Shown piece by piece: positions 14,809-22,784 of a DNA stretch of 26,954 bases. Under the pieces are notes generated by a model. That model was not told the origin of the DNA and searched no databases. It saw nothing but the letters and a program-made list of their open reading frames with translations. The first letter of the stretch is position 1, and each line of letters opens with the position of its first letter. The position numbers and the translations under genes are program-made. The stretch comes from WVXT01 sp964345635 (GTDB taxonomy: Bacteria > UBA6262 > WVXT01), in assembly GCA_964345635.1 (NCBI GenBank), contig CAYFRM010000095.1, positions 1 through 26,954 on the forward strand, read 5' to 3'.

Positions 14809-15855
14809 ATGAATATGAGAGATTTTGGCGAGCGAAAAAAGAAGATATTACAGGTAGTGATTAGCCATTACGTGCGGACAGCAAGACCTGCGGCTTCGGG
14901 GATGATTGTCCGGGATTACGATTTTCCTTTCAGCTCCGCTACTATTCGCAATGTTCTGGCGGAGCTGGAAGAGGAAGGGTATTTGACTCATCCGTATACT
15001 TCGGCGGGTCGCATTCCCACAGATAAGGGTTACCGTTTTTATGTGGATTGCTTGATGGAGGCGCAAGAGTTGACCCGGGAAGAGGAGAAACGCATTGAGA
15101 TGGAATATCGAGCCAAAAAAAGGGAGCTGGATGAAGTTATGCGGCAGACGAGCAATATGTTATCCCTTGTCGCGCATCACGCTGGCTTCATATTGAGCCC
15201 CACGCTGGACAGGAGTTTCCTGAAACACATTGAACTGGTTCCCCTGGAAGGGAAGAGAATACTGGCTATCCTTGTCACTCGTGCCGGCTTGATAAGACAT
15301 AAAGCTATCCAGCTTAAATATAACCTGAAACGGGCTCAACTATATAGAATTTCCCGGTTATTAACCGAGAAGCTTTCTGGTTTAACTTTGTCTCAAATGA
15401 GAGAAGAGATGAATAGTATGATTGAACAGGAATCTAATAGATATCTCGATTTGCTGCGGGCGGCAAAGGGATTGCTGGGTCAAGCTTTCACTTCTGGCGA
15501 GACTGAGATATACCTGGAAGGTTCGGCCAATATTTTGGATTCCGTTAGAGAAGATTTATACGACTACGCCGGGGTGGATTCCGTCTTTCGGGCCATAGAG
15601 GAGAAAAGGATTATTCTCGATATTGTGAGAAGACTCGTCAAGAGAGAGGGCGTGAAAGTGCTAATTGGAAGGGAGAATCTGCATCCCGAGTTGAAGGATT
15701 TTAGTTTAGTCAGTTCTACCTATAAATCGGGAAACAGGGTAGTGGGTGCATTGGGAATAATCGGGCCCAAGAGAATGGAGTATCCCAAGATGGTCGCTTT
15801 AGTCGATTTCGTAGCCAAAGTCGTTAATAATATACTGAACTCAGAAGGAGGATAA
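14809..15855 (+). CDS. hrcA: Heat-inducible transcription repressor HrcA
   Basis: 348-aa repressor of class I heat-shock genes, acting by binding CIRCE. Its folding depends on chaperonin in known systems. The N-terminal winged helix (about 1-75) carries RKKKILQVVISHYVRTARP and SSATIRNVLAELEEEGYL. The family signature SAGRIPTDKGYRFYVD follows. The C-terminal GAF-like region ends VGALGIIGPKRMEYPKMVAL, typical of the family. GGGGTGAG at 14799-14806 precedes ATG 14809. A second in-frame ATG at 14815 has more usual spacing and could be the real start. It is first in the operon, under the CIRCE site, 7 bp before grpE, so it autoregulates. Confidence 0.97.
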   Translation: MNMRDFGERKKKILQVVISHYVRTARPAASGMIVRDYDFPFSSATIRNVLAELEEEGYLTHPYTSAGRIPTDKGYRFYVDCLMEAQELTREEEKRIEMEYRAKKRELDEVMRQTSNMLSLVAHHAGFILSPTLDRSFLKHIELVPLEGKRILAILVTRAGLIRHKAIQLKYNLKRAQLYRISRLLTEKLSGLTLSQMREEMNSMIEQESNRYLDLLRAAKGLLGQAFTSGETEIYLEGSANILDSVREDLYDYAGVDSVFRAIEEKRIILDIVRRLVKREGVKVLIGRENLHPELKDFSLVSSTYKSGNRVVGALGIIGPKRMEYPKMVALVDFVAKVVNNILNSEGG

Positions 15856-15862
15856 ATATCTA

Positions 15863-16414
15863 ATGAAGTGTGGAGAAAAACCTTCACAACCGGGAATAGA
15901 TTCCCATTTGGAAAATAAGCTTAGCGAACTGGAGATATTGAGACAGTCTTTTGAAGAGAAGAAAAGATTGGCTGATAGCTACTATGACCAGCTTCTGAGG
16001 CTGAAAGCGGAATTCGACAACTATCGAAAGAGGATAGAAAAAGAAAAAGAAGGATTGGTCGCTTTGGGAAAGCAGGAGCTTGTGGTTAAGCTTCTGGACA
16101 TAGTGGACAGTCTCGACCTCGCTCTCCATTCAACCAAAGATGCGAAAAATGAAGCCAGGTCGATCAAAGAAGGGGTAAAATTAATTCACAAGCAGTTTAA
16201 AGAAATGCTGGAAAAAGAAGGATTAAAGAGATTGAAGGTTGAGGGAGAAAAGTTTGACCCAAATTTGCATCACGCGGTTGAGTACCAGGAATCGGATAAA
16301 CATAAGGATAACGAGATAGTAAAGGAAATACGCCCTGGTTACCTTCTGCACGATAGAGTCATAAGGCCGGCTGTAGTAATAGTGGCCAGGGCTAAAAAAC
16401 AAGAAACTAGTTGA
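15863..16414 (+). CDS. grpE: GrpE nucleotide exchange factor
   Basis: 183-aa cochaperone that releases ADP from DnaK. The N-terminal half (about 15-90) is a long charged coiled coil (LADSYYDQLLRLKAEFDNYR). The C-terminal beta-wing domain reads FDPNLHHAVEYQESDKHKDN, then EIRPGYLLHDRVIRPAVVIV, which is the conserved GrpE ending. The length is normal. GGAGG at 15847-15851 serves the ATG at 15863. The stretch between the hrcA stop and this ATG is only 7 bp. It lies in the standard hrcA-grpE-dnaK-dnaJ order. Confidence 0.97.
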   Translation: MKCGEKPSQPGIDSHLENKLSELEILRQSFEEKKRLADSYYDQLLRLKAEFDNYRKRIEKEKEGLVALGKQELVVKLLDIVDSLDLALHSTKDAKNEARSIKEGVKLIHKQFKEMLEKEGLKRLKVEGEKFDPNLHHAVEYQESDKHKDNEIVKEIRPGYLLHDRVIRPAVVIVARAKKQETS

Positions 16415-16433
16415 TTTCATAGGGAGGTTGGGA

Positions 16434-18335
16434 ATGGCAAAGATAATAGGTATTGATTTGGGAACTTCCAATTCTGCGGCAGCAGTTATGCTGGGAGGAA
16501 AACCTACAATTATTCCCAGCGCTGAAGGTACTACCCTGGGAGGAAAGGCTTTTCCTTCTTATGTCGCTTTTACCAAGGATGGAAATCGACTCGTGGGAGA
16601 GCCTGCCAGGAGACAGGCGGTCTCCAATCCCGAGGGAACAGTGATGGCAGCAAAGAGAAAGATGGGTACCGATCATAAGTACAAGATTCTGGGAAAAGAG
16701 TATACCCCTCAGGAGATATCCGCGTTCATCCTTCAGAAGATAAGAGAGGACGCAGAAGCATTTGTGGGCGAAAAAATAGATAAGGCCATAATTACCTGCC
16801 CTGCCTACTTTAACGATAATCAAAGGCAGGCTACAAAGGATGCAGGGAGAATTGCCGGATTAGAGGTGGAAAGGATTATCAATGAACCGACAGCGGCCTC
16901 TTTAGCCTATGGAATAGACAAGGCGGGAAAAGAACAGAAAATAATGGTCTTCGACTTTGGCGGGGGAACTCTCGACGTTACCATTCTGGAAATGTTCTAC
17001 GATAAAGCAAGAGAGACGAGCGGCTTTGAAGTGAGGGCAACTTCCGGAGATACTCAGCTGGGCGGAACCGATATGGATAATGCTATAATAGACTATTTGG
17101 CAGAAGAGTTCAAGAAAGAGACGGGTATAGATGTAAGGAACGACAAGATGGCTTTTCACCGGCTGAGGGAAGCAGCGGAAAAGGCAAAGATTGAACTTTC
17201 CACTACCCTTACCACGGAAATTAACCTTCCTTTCATTACTGCCGACGCTAGCGGACCAAAACACCTGATAAAGAGTTTAAGTAGGGCGAAATTAGAGGAG
17301 CTGGTCACCCCCACTGTGGAGAAGTGCCGGGACTCAGTGGACCAGGCCCTGCAGGATGCCAAGACAAGTCCTAATGGAATTGACCGCATAATTCTGGTGG
17401 GAGGGCCCACAAGGATGCCGATTGTTCAGCGCTACGTGGAGAACCTCGTGGGGAAAAAGGTAGAAAGAGGAATTGACCCTATGGAATGCGTGGCTATGGG
17501 CGCTGCCATCCAGGCGGGAGTGGTTACCGGAGATGTCAAGGAAGTCCTTCTCCTGGACGTAACGCCGCTTTCCCTGGGGATAGAAACATTGGGAGGAATA
17601 TTTACAAAACTAATAGATAGGAACACGACTATACCCACTAGGAGAAGTCAAATCTTCTCCACGGCAGCAGATAATCAGCCGGCAGTAGACGTCCATGTCC
17701 TGCAAGGAGAGCGACCCATGGCCAGGGATAATACTGAACTGGGGACGTTTCAGCTCGTAGGTATACCCCCTGCTCCGCGCGGGGTACCGCGGATTGAGGT
17801 GACTTTTGACATAGATACAAATGGCATCCTTCATGTAACCGCAAAAGATCTGGGAACGGGCAAGGAACAGAGCATGAAGATTACCGCTCCCATGAAACTC
17901 GCTGAGGAAGAGATAGAAAAGATGGTTAAGGAAGCGGAGAAATTTGCCAGTGAGGATAAGAAACGAAAAGAGGAAGCTGAGCTGAGAAATCAGGCGGACA
18001 CAGTAATATATTCCACAGAAAAATCATTGAAGGAGTACGGGGATAAAGTTTCCCGGGAAGAGAAAGAGAAAATAGAGAAAGCCCTGAAAGCAGCAAAGGA
18101 GGCCCTGGCAGGGAACGACCTTTATAAAATAAAGAAGACCCAGGAAGAACTTAGCCAGGCTTCCCATAAACTGGCTGAGCAGGTCTATAAAGAGGCAGCC
18201 AAGAAGAGGGAAACAAAGCCAAAAGAAGAGAAAGAGCCAGAGAAAGAGGAGAAAAAAGAAGAAAAAAAGAAAGAGAAGGAAGACGTAATTGAGGCGGAAT
18301 ACGAGGAGAAAGACGAAGGCGAGGAGAAAAAGTAG
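16434..18335 (+). CDS. dnaK: Chaperone DnaK (Hsp70)
   Basis: ATP-dependent Hsp70, 633 aa from the ATG at 16434. A TTG at 16428 is in frame, but AGGGAGG (16421-16427) is well spaced for 16434 and MAKIIGIDLGTSNS is the family start. The ATPase domain shows IIGIDLGTSNSAAAV (phosphate 1), IINEPTAASLAYGID, VFDFGGGTLDVT (phosphate 2) and ILVGGPTRMPIVQ (adenosine). The linker is DVKEVLLLDVTPLSLGIET and the substrate domain includes HVLQGERPMARDN. The tail is Lys/Glu-rich and ends with DVIEAEYEE before EKK, the usual acidic C-motif plus an extension. A small extra segment (about 187-198, MFYDKARETSGF) replaces the shorter loop of E. coli DnaK. GTSNSAAAV, GGTDMDNAI and ERGIDPMECVA recall methanogen-type DnaK. 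Confidence 0.98.
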   Translation: MAKIIGIDLGTSNSAAAVMLGGKPTIIPSAEGTTLGGKAFPSYVAFTKDGNRLVGEPARRQAVSNPEGTVMAAKRKMGTDHKYKILGKEYTPQEISAFILQKIREDAEAFVGEKIDKAIITCPAYFNDNQRQATKDAGRIAGLEVERIINEPTAASLAYGIDKAGKEQKIMVFDFGGGTLDVTILEMFYDKARETSGFEVRATSGDTQLGGTDMDNAIIDYLAEEFKKETGIDVRNDKMAFHRLREAAEKAKIELSTTLTTEINLPFITADASGPKHLIKSLSRAKLEELVTPTVEKCRDSVDQALQDAKTSPNGIDRIILVGGPTRMPIVQRYVENLVGKKVERGIDPMECVAMGAAIQAGVVTGDVKEVLLLDVTPLSLGIETLGGIFTKLIDRNTTIPTRRSQIFSTAADNQPAVDVHVLQGERPMARDNTELGTFQLVGIPPAPRGVPRIEVTFDIDTNGILHVTAKDLGTGKEQSMKITAPMKLAEEEIEKMVKEAEKFASEDKKRKEEAELRNQADTVIYSTEKSLKEYGDKVSREEKEKIEKALKAAKEALAGNDLYKIKKTQEELSQASHKLAEQVYKEAAKKRETKPKEEKEPEKEEKKEEKKKEKEDVIEAEYEEKDEGEEKK

Positions 18336-18369
18336 ACTTCGGCAAGAATTGTTATAGGGGTAGAAGATT

Positions 18370-19506
18370 TTGGCTAAGAAAGATTATTATGAGGTCCTAG
18401 GCATAAACAGGGATGCTTCTCCTGATGAGATAAAGAGGGCGTATCGCAGTTTAGCCCTGCAGTACCATCCTGATAAAGTTGCCCCGGAAAAGAAGAAAGA
18501 GGCAGAAGAGAAATTCAAGGAGATATCCGAGGCATACGCTGTGCTCTCTGACTCCAAGAAGAGAGTCCAGTACGACCAGTTCGGCCACGCGGGAATCGAC
18601 GCCACTTACTCTTATGAAGATATTTTCCGCGGAGCAGATTTTAGTGGCTTTGAAGATATTTTGCGCGGTTTCGGCTTTGGAGAATCGATCTTTGGCGACC
18701 TTTTCGATTTCTTTGGGACGGGCAGGGGGAGAAGGAGAAGAGCAACCAGAGGCGCGGATCTTCAGTATACTCAAAGCATAACCCTGGAAGAGGCAGCCTC
18801 CGGCACGGAAAAAGATATCAGGATTTTCCATACGGTCACCTGTTCCAAATGCGGGGGAACCGGTGCCAGGCCGGGAACTGCTAAAAAGACCTGTCCCCAG
18901 TGCCGGGGAACAGGGCAGGTCAGTTACGGCAGGGGAGGATTTTTTACTTTCAATTTTTCCCGGACCTGTGATCGCTGCGGTGGCTCAGGCGAAGTCATTG
19001 AGACGCCCTGCGCGGTGTGTAACGGCAGAGGTAAAGTTAAGAAGAGTTCTTCTATTTCTTTAAAGATTCCTCCGGGAGTCGATACGGGAACAAGCGTAAG
19101 GGTGAGGGCAAAAGGCGAGGCGGGAGAACTGGGTGGTCCCAGCGGAGACCTCTATGTGGTAATCCATGTCAAGCCCCATAAGATTTTTGAGCGCGAAGGA
19201 GACGATCTGTATACAGAGGTTCCCATACTTTTCACCACAGCTTGCCTGGGGGGAGAGATGGAAGTTCCCACTCTAAAAAGTAGCGTAAAAATGCGTATCC
19301 CTGCGGGTACGCCTACGGACAAAGTATTCAAACTTAAGGGAAAAGGGATGCCCAGCCTTCACGGTAGAAGTCAGGGGGATGAGTACGTAAAAGTGGTTGT
19401 CCAGGTGCCCACCAGGCTCACCTCTGGAGAGAAAAAACTGCTGGAAGAGTTACGGCGTCTGGGACGCGAACGGAGTAAGGGAATTTTCAAAAAAATGTTC
19501 GGGTAA
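18370..19506 (+). CDS. dnaJ: Chaperone DnaJ (Hsp40, type I)
   Basis: 378-aa cochaperone that stimulates DnaK ATPase. The J domain is residues 1-70 with HPD at 33-35. The Gly/Phe region runs about 87-125 (GFGFGESIFGDLFDFFG). Four CxxCxGxG zinc repeats start at C158, C175, C200 and C214 (CSKCGGTG, CPQCRGTG, CDRCGGSG, CAVCNGRG). The C-terminal substrate and dimer domains run to 378. All type I modules are intact. The start is TTG at 18370 giving the canonical MAKKDYYEVLG. No ATG fits, and AGGGG at 18356-18360 lies 9 nt upstream. It is the last of the four classical heat-shock genes, 34 bp after dnaK. Confidence 0.97.
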   Translation: MAKKDYYEVLGINRDASPDEIKRAYRSLALQYHPDKVAPEKKKEAEEKFKEISEAYAVLSDSKKRVQYDQFGHAGIDATYSYEDIFRGADFSGFEDILRGFGFGESIFGDLFDFFGTGRGRRRRATRGADLQYTQSITLEEAASGTEKDIRIFHTVTCSKCGGTGARPGTAKKTCPQCRGTGQVSYGRGGFFTFNFSRTCDRCGGSGEVIETPCAVCNGRGKVKKSSSISLKIPPGVDTGTSVRVRAKGEAGELGGPSGDLYVVIHVKPHKIFEREGDDLYTEVPILFTTACLGGEMEVPTLKSSVKMRIPAGTPTDKVFKLKGKGMPSLHGRSQGDEYVKVVVQVPTRLTSGEKKLLEELRRLGRERSKGIFKKMFG

Positions 19507-19571
19507 TGAATGTCCCGGAGTAATAAAGCCCGAATTTTCAAATTTACCACTTTTTAACGGGGTGTTTGGCG

Positions 19572-20342
19572 ATGCCCCATTTTTTTGTATCTGCAAAAGA
19601 CATAAAGGGCAATGAAGTTTTAATAACCGGCGGTGAAGCCAGGCATATTACGACTGTTCTCAGGAAGAGGGAAGGGGATAGGATAGACGTATTTGACGGA
19701 TCTGGCAGGGAATTCAAAGCGAGGATTTTGGAGATAGATAGACACCGCGGGCTCCCCAGAGTAAAAGCAGAGATAATTACCGAAGAAAGAAGGGAAACAG
19801 AGCCGAAACTCAGAATAACTCTTTTCCAGGCGATTCCCAAAGGGAATAGGCTGGAGTTTATTATTCAAAAGTCTACGGAGATTGGTGTTTCAGAAATAGT
19901 TCCCATAACTACAGAAAGAACGATAGTAAGACTCGATCATAGGAAAATCAAACAGAAGACTCTGCGCTGGCAGAAGATTGCCCGGGAAGCGGCAAAACAA
20001 TCGCGGAGAAACGCCATACCCCGGGTGGGCCCTGTTCTGGATTTCTCCCGGGCATTGCAGGAATTTTCCGCGAGAAAGCCACATACGGGCATAATTGCCT
20101 GGGAAATGGAAGAGAAGAACCGCTTAAGAGAGGCGCTGAGAAATATTGTGGGGCGGGGGACTACTAAATTGCCTCTGGCTATATTTATCGGCCCGGAAGG
20201 CGGGTTTACGGCGGAGGAGGTGGAGGAGGCAAGAAAGAGGGGATTGGTCCCGGTCACCCTGGGTTCCGGGATACTGCGCACGGAAACTGCGGCACTGGTA
20301 GTTGCCGTAGCGGCCCTTTATGAATCAGGAGACCTTGGCTGA
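19572..20342 (+). CDS. rsmE: 16S rRNA m3U1498 methyltransferase RsmE
   Basis: 256-aa SPOUT-class methyltransferase that methylates N3 of U1498 in 16S rRNA. The N-terminal PUA-like part has ITGGEARHITTVLRKREGD. The SPOUT knot region has RLEFIIQKSTEIGVSEIVPI and the signature FIGPEGGFTAEEVEEA, followed by LGSGILRTETAALV. I use ATG 19572 because GGGGTG (19559-19564) is 7 nt before it. The in-frame TTG at 19566 is too close to that site. It follows dnaJ by 65 bp, a placement also seen in Firmicutes (dnaJ-prmA-rsmE), but prmA is absent here. Confidence 0.95.
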   Translation: MPHFFVSAKDIKGNEVLITGGEARHITTVLRKREGDRIDVFDGSGREFKARILEIDRHRGLPRVKAEIITEERRETEPKLRITLFQAIPKGNRLEFIIQKSTEIGVSEIVPITTERTIVRLDHRKIKQKTLRWQKIAREAAKQSRRNAIPRVGPVLDFSRALQEFSARKPHTGIIAWEMEEKNRLREALRNIVGRGTTKLPLAIFIGPEGGFTAEEVEEARKRGLVPVTLGSGILRTETAALVVAVAALYESGDLG

Positions 20343-20491
20343 TTGGGGAGGATTTCTGTTCGCTTCACACATATTTAAAGTATTTTCTTAAGTTTCATTT
20401 ATGACGAAAAATGTATACTGCAGTTAAGATTTTAGCATATTATTAAAGTAATTAATTAACTTTGAGAGGGGCGTTTTGAAAGGAGAAAAGA
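20343..20491 (+). promoter_or_regulatory. AT-rich intergenic region before the PAC2 gene; weak promoter candidate and near-palindrome
   Basis: The 149-bp gap is notably AT-rich. TATACT (20414-20419) could be a -10 box, but no good -35 lies at the right distance (AGTTTC at 17-bp spacing). Arms AAAGT (20445-20449) and ACTTT (20459-20463) flank AATTAATTA, giving an operator-like near-palindrome downstream. The PAC2 ribosome-binding site AAAGGAG lies about 7 nt before its ATG. A separate PAC2-mtaB-lepA-lepB transcript is possible but only weakly supported. Confidence 0.3.
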
Positions 20492-21451
20492 ATGGTCAAG
20501 TTGCAAAAGAAACCTAAATTGAATAATCCTTGTCTGGTTGCCGCATGGCCGGGCATGGGTAATGTGGCTCTAAGAGCAGCCACTTATCTGAAGGAGCAGT
20601 TGCAGGCAGAGGAATTCGGAGAGATTGAAGCCGGTGGCTTTTTCCACCCTGTGGGTGCCTCTATCAAAGGCAGTGTAGTGGAGGTGCCGAAGTTTCCCAA
20701 AAGCAAATTCTATTATTGGCAAAATAGTAAGTCCGCCCATGACCTGGTAATTTTTTTGGGCGAAGCCCAACCTTCCCTGGAAAAAGAGTACGAATTTGCC
20801 TGCGAAATCCTGGATCTGGCGGGAAAGTTGGGAGTAAAGACGGTATATACTTTTGCAGCTATGCCTTCGGTTATGGAACATACTGGCGAACCCAAAATTT
20901 GGGGAGTGGTAACCCATCCATCCCTGGCGAAGGACTTAACAGGATACGGGGTCTCTTTGATGAACGAAGGGCAAATTAGTGGCATGAACGGGTTGTTGCT
21001 GGCAGTGGCAAAGGAAAAGGGATTTCAAGGCATCTGTTTATTGGGAGAGCTTCCCTATTATACTATCCAGATAGAGAATCCTAAATCCTCCCGGGCAGTT
21101 CTGGAAATCCTAAATAAAATCCTAGGAATCGAGGTAGACACCTCGGAGCTCGATTCCCAGGCAAAGCAAATAGAGGGAGAAATCGAAAAATTTGTCGATT
21201 ATTTCAAGATCCACGGAGCGCATGAGCCCAAGAAGCCGATAAGCAATCAGGAAATTGAGAAAATAAGAGAGGATCTTAGCGCCCACACCAAGATTCCCGA
21301 TTCTGCCAAAGAGAAGATACAAAGACTTTTCCGGGAAGCAAAAAAAGATATTTCCCGGGCGAGAGAATTGAAAGCAGAACTGGATAGATGGGACATATAC
21401 AAGCAATATGAGGATAAATTCCTCGACCTGTTCAGGAAAGGCCACCATTAA
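20492..21451 (+). CDS. PAC2 (proteasome assembly chaperone 2-like) family protein
   Basis: 319-aa protein of the PAC2 family (COG2047/COG1938 type), found in archaea and some bacteria. Its members resemble eukaryotic proteasome assembly chaperones and are of unproven function in bacteria. The N-terminal domain shows LVAAWPGMGNVALRAATYL and VEVPKFPKSKFYYW. The centre has YTFAAMPSVMEHTGEPKIWG, then QISGMNGLLLAVAKEKGFQG and CLLGELPYYTIQIENPKSS, all typical. The last 80 residues are charged and helical (IEKIREDLSAHTKIP onward), possibly a coiled coil. It has a strong Shine-Dalgarno sequence. It sits between rsmE and mtaB, genes that are near neighbours in Bacillus. No proteasome gene is visible here. 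Confidence 0.88.
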   Translation: MVKLQKKPKLNNPCLVAAWPGMGNVALRAATYLKEQLQAEEFGEIEAGGFFHPVGASIKGSVVEVPKFPKSKFYYWQNSKSAHDLVIFLGEAQPSLEKEYEFACEILDLAGKLGVKTVYTFAAMPSVMEHTGEPKIWGVVTHPSLAKDLTGYGVSLMNEGQISGMNGLLLAVAKEKGFQGICLLGELPYYTIQIENPKSSRAVLEILNKILGIEVDTSELDSQAKQIEGEIEKFVDYFKIHGAHEPKKPISNQEIEKIREDLSAHTKIPDSAKEKIQRLFREAKKDISRARELKAELDRWDIYKQYEDKFLDLFRKGHH

Positions 21452-21454
21452 ACA

Positions 21455-21475
21455 AAAAAGTGACAGGTACTTTTT
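21455..21475. repeat. Short inverted repeat of REP-like GTGACAGGTAC type between PAC2 gene and mtaB
   Basis: Arms AAAAAGT (21455-21461) and ACTTTTT (21469-21475) form a perfect 7-bp inverted repeat around GACAGGT. The core GTGACAGGTAC resembles, from memory, GTGACAGG(C/T)AC palindromes scattered in many bacterial genomes and linked to REP-associated tyrosine transposases. Only one copy is seen in this window. It starts 4 bp after the PAC2 stop, so weak terminator function is an alternative, though the stem is mostly A/T. Confidence 0.45.
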
Positions 21476-21500
21476 CGGTTCGGGAGTACTCCGGGTAAAC

Positions 21501-22784
21501 ATGGAAAACAAGAGTGTTGCAACATATACTGTGGGATGCAAGGTTAACCAGTACGAGACAGCCCTTATTGAAGAAGAGCTGGCAGAGAGAGGATTTGGCA
21601 TAGTTCCCTTTTCGCAGACTGCCGATTACTATCTGATTAACACCTGCACCGTTACCCTGAGGACCGACCAGAAGTGCCGCGAGTATATCCGCTCCGCTCT
21701 CAAGAAGAATCGCCGGGCAAAAATAGTGGTTACGGGATGTTATGCCCAGAGAAGCCCTGAGGAGCTAAAGAAGATTTCTCCTCAATGTCGGGTCTTTGAT
21801 AATTCCCGGAAGGAGTATATTGCAGAGTATTTGGCAAAAGAAGCTTTTGCAATAAAAGATACCGGAGAGTTGCCCGGAAAGCTCAAATTGATAAGCAGAT
21901 TTCCTCAGCACACCCGCGCCTTTGTGAAGATTCAGGATGGCTGCAGGTCTTTCTGTTCCTACTGCATCATTCCTTACGTGAGAAAGGAAGTCTCCTCCCG
22001 ACCCATTGGTGAGGTATCAAGTGAAGTCAACGGGCTGGTAAACTCCGGGTATAAAGAGATTGTTCTTTGCGGCATCAATTTGGGGAACTATCCCCGGCTC
22101 ATTCCTCTTCTGGAGAAGCTCAATTCTTTGGAAGGGCTTGAGAGGATAAGAATTAGTTCAATTGAGCCTTTGCACGTTAACCGGGAGCTCATTGCAGCAA
22201 TGAAATCTCTTTCCAGGATATGCCACCATTTCCATATCCCCCTGCAGAGTGGCGATGACCATATATTGAAACTGATGAATCGGAAATATACGACCCGGGA
22301 TTACCAGAAGATTGTGGAAATGGTGCGCAAGAGCTTCCCGGATGCGGGGATTTCCACCGATTTGATTGTGGGATTTCCTGGTGAAACGGAGCGGAGATTT
22401 CACAATACTTACGATTTTGTGAACAGGATAGGTTTCTCTAAAATGCATATATTCAGGTTCTCCCCCAGACCGGGGACTGTTGCCAGCAGGTTGGCCGGCA
22501 GAGTCTCTGCCTGCGAGATGAGACGCCGCAGCAGGATACTCGATAACTTAGAAAAAGACCTGAGGGAAAAATTCTACCGGCAGTATATAAATAAGAAACT
22601 AATGGTCCTCCTGGAAAGAAAAATACAGGGAAAAGGAGAGAACGGAAAAGTCTTCCATTCCGGTTTCTCCGGTAACTACATCAGAGTCCTCGCTCCGGCA
22701 AGCGAGTATGAGTTGAATAGATTGATTCCTGTCAGGATTAACAGCGTAAACCGTGGATTTGCCATAGGAGAGATACTGCATTGA
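21501..22784 (+). CDS. mtaB: tRNA (t6A37) methylthiotransferase MtaB
   Basis: Radical SAM methylthiotransferase that converts t6A37 to ms2t6A in tRNAs reading ANN codons. The N-terminal MTTase domain carries Cys13 (TVGCKVNQYE), Cys49 (NTCTVT) and Cys80 (VTGCYAQR) for the auxiliary cluster. The radical SAM motif DGCRSFCSYCIIPYVR gives C148, C152 and C155. SSIEPLHVNRELI and HIPLQSGDDHILKLMNRKYT follow, and a C-terminal TRAM domain (from about residue 370) closes it. TVGCKVNQYE and the spacing fit MtaB rather than MiaB or RimO. The frame is open upstream to 21408, but the first 31 codons overlap the PAC2 gene and the REP-like hairpin and look non-coding. ATG 21501 gives the family length (427 aa). 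The ribosome-binding site there is weak. Confidence 0.93.
   Translation: MENKSVATYTVGCKVNQYETALIEEELAERGFGIVPFSQTADYYLINTCTVTLRTDQKCREYIRSALKKNRRAKIVVTGCYAQRSPEELKKISPQCRVFDNSRKEYIAEYLAKEAFAIKDTGELPGKLKLISRFPQHTRAFVKIQDGCRSFCSYCIIPYVRKEVSSRPIGEVSSEVNGLVNSGYKEIVLCGINLGNYPRLIPLLEKLNSLEGLERIRISSIEPLHVNRELIAAMKSLSRICHHFHIPLQSGDDHILKLMNRKYTTRDYQKIVEMVRKSFPDAGISTDLIVGFPGETERRFHNTYDFVNRIGFSKMHIFRFSPRPGTVASRLAGRVSACEMRRRSRILDNLEKDLREKFYRQYINKKLMVLLERKIQGKGENGKVFHSGFSGNYIRVLAPASEYELNRLIPVRINSVNRGFAIGEILH

Noticed and set aside
16407..16823. 138-codon minus-strand open frame opposite dnaK
   Set aside because: Shadow of a strongly conserved coding sequence; the translation has no recognisable domain.
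21408..21500. Upstream in-frame extension of mtaB (31 codons)
   Set aside because: It overlaps the PAC2 gene end and a hairpin, has no family similarity, and the family N-terminus starts at ATG 21501.
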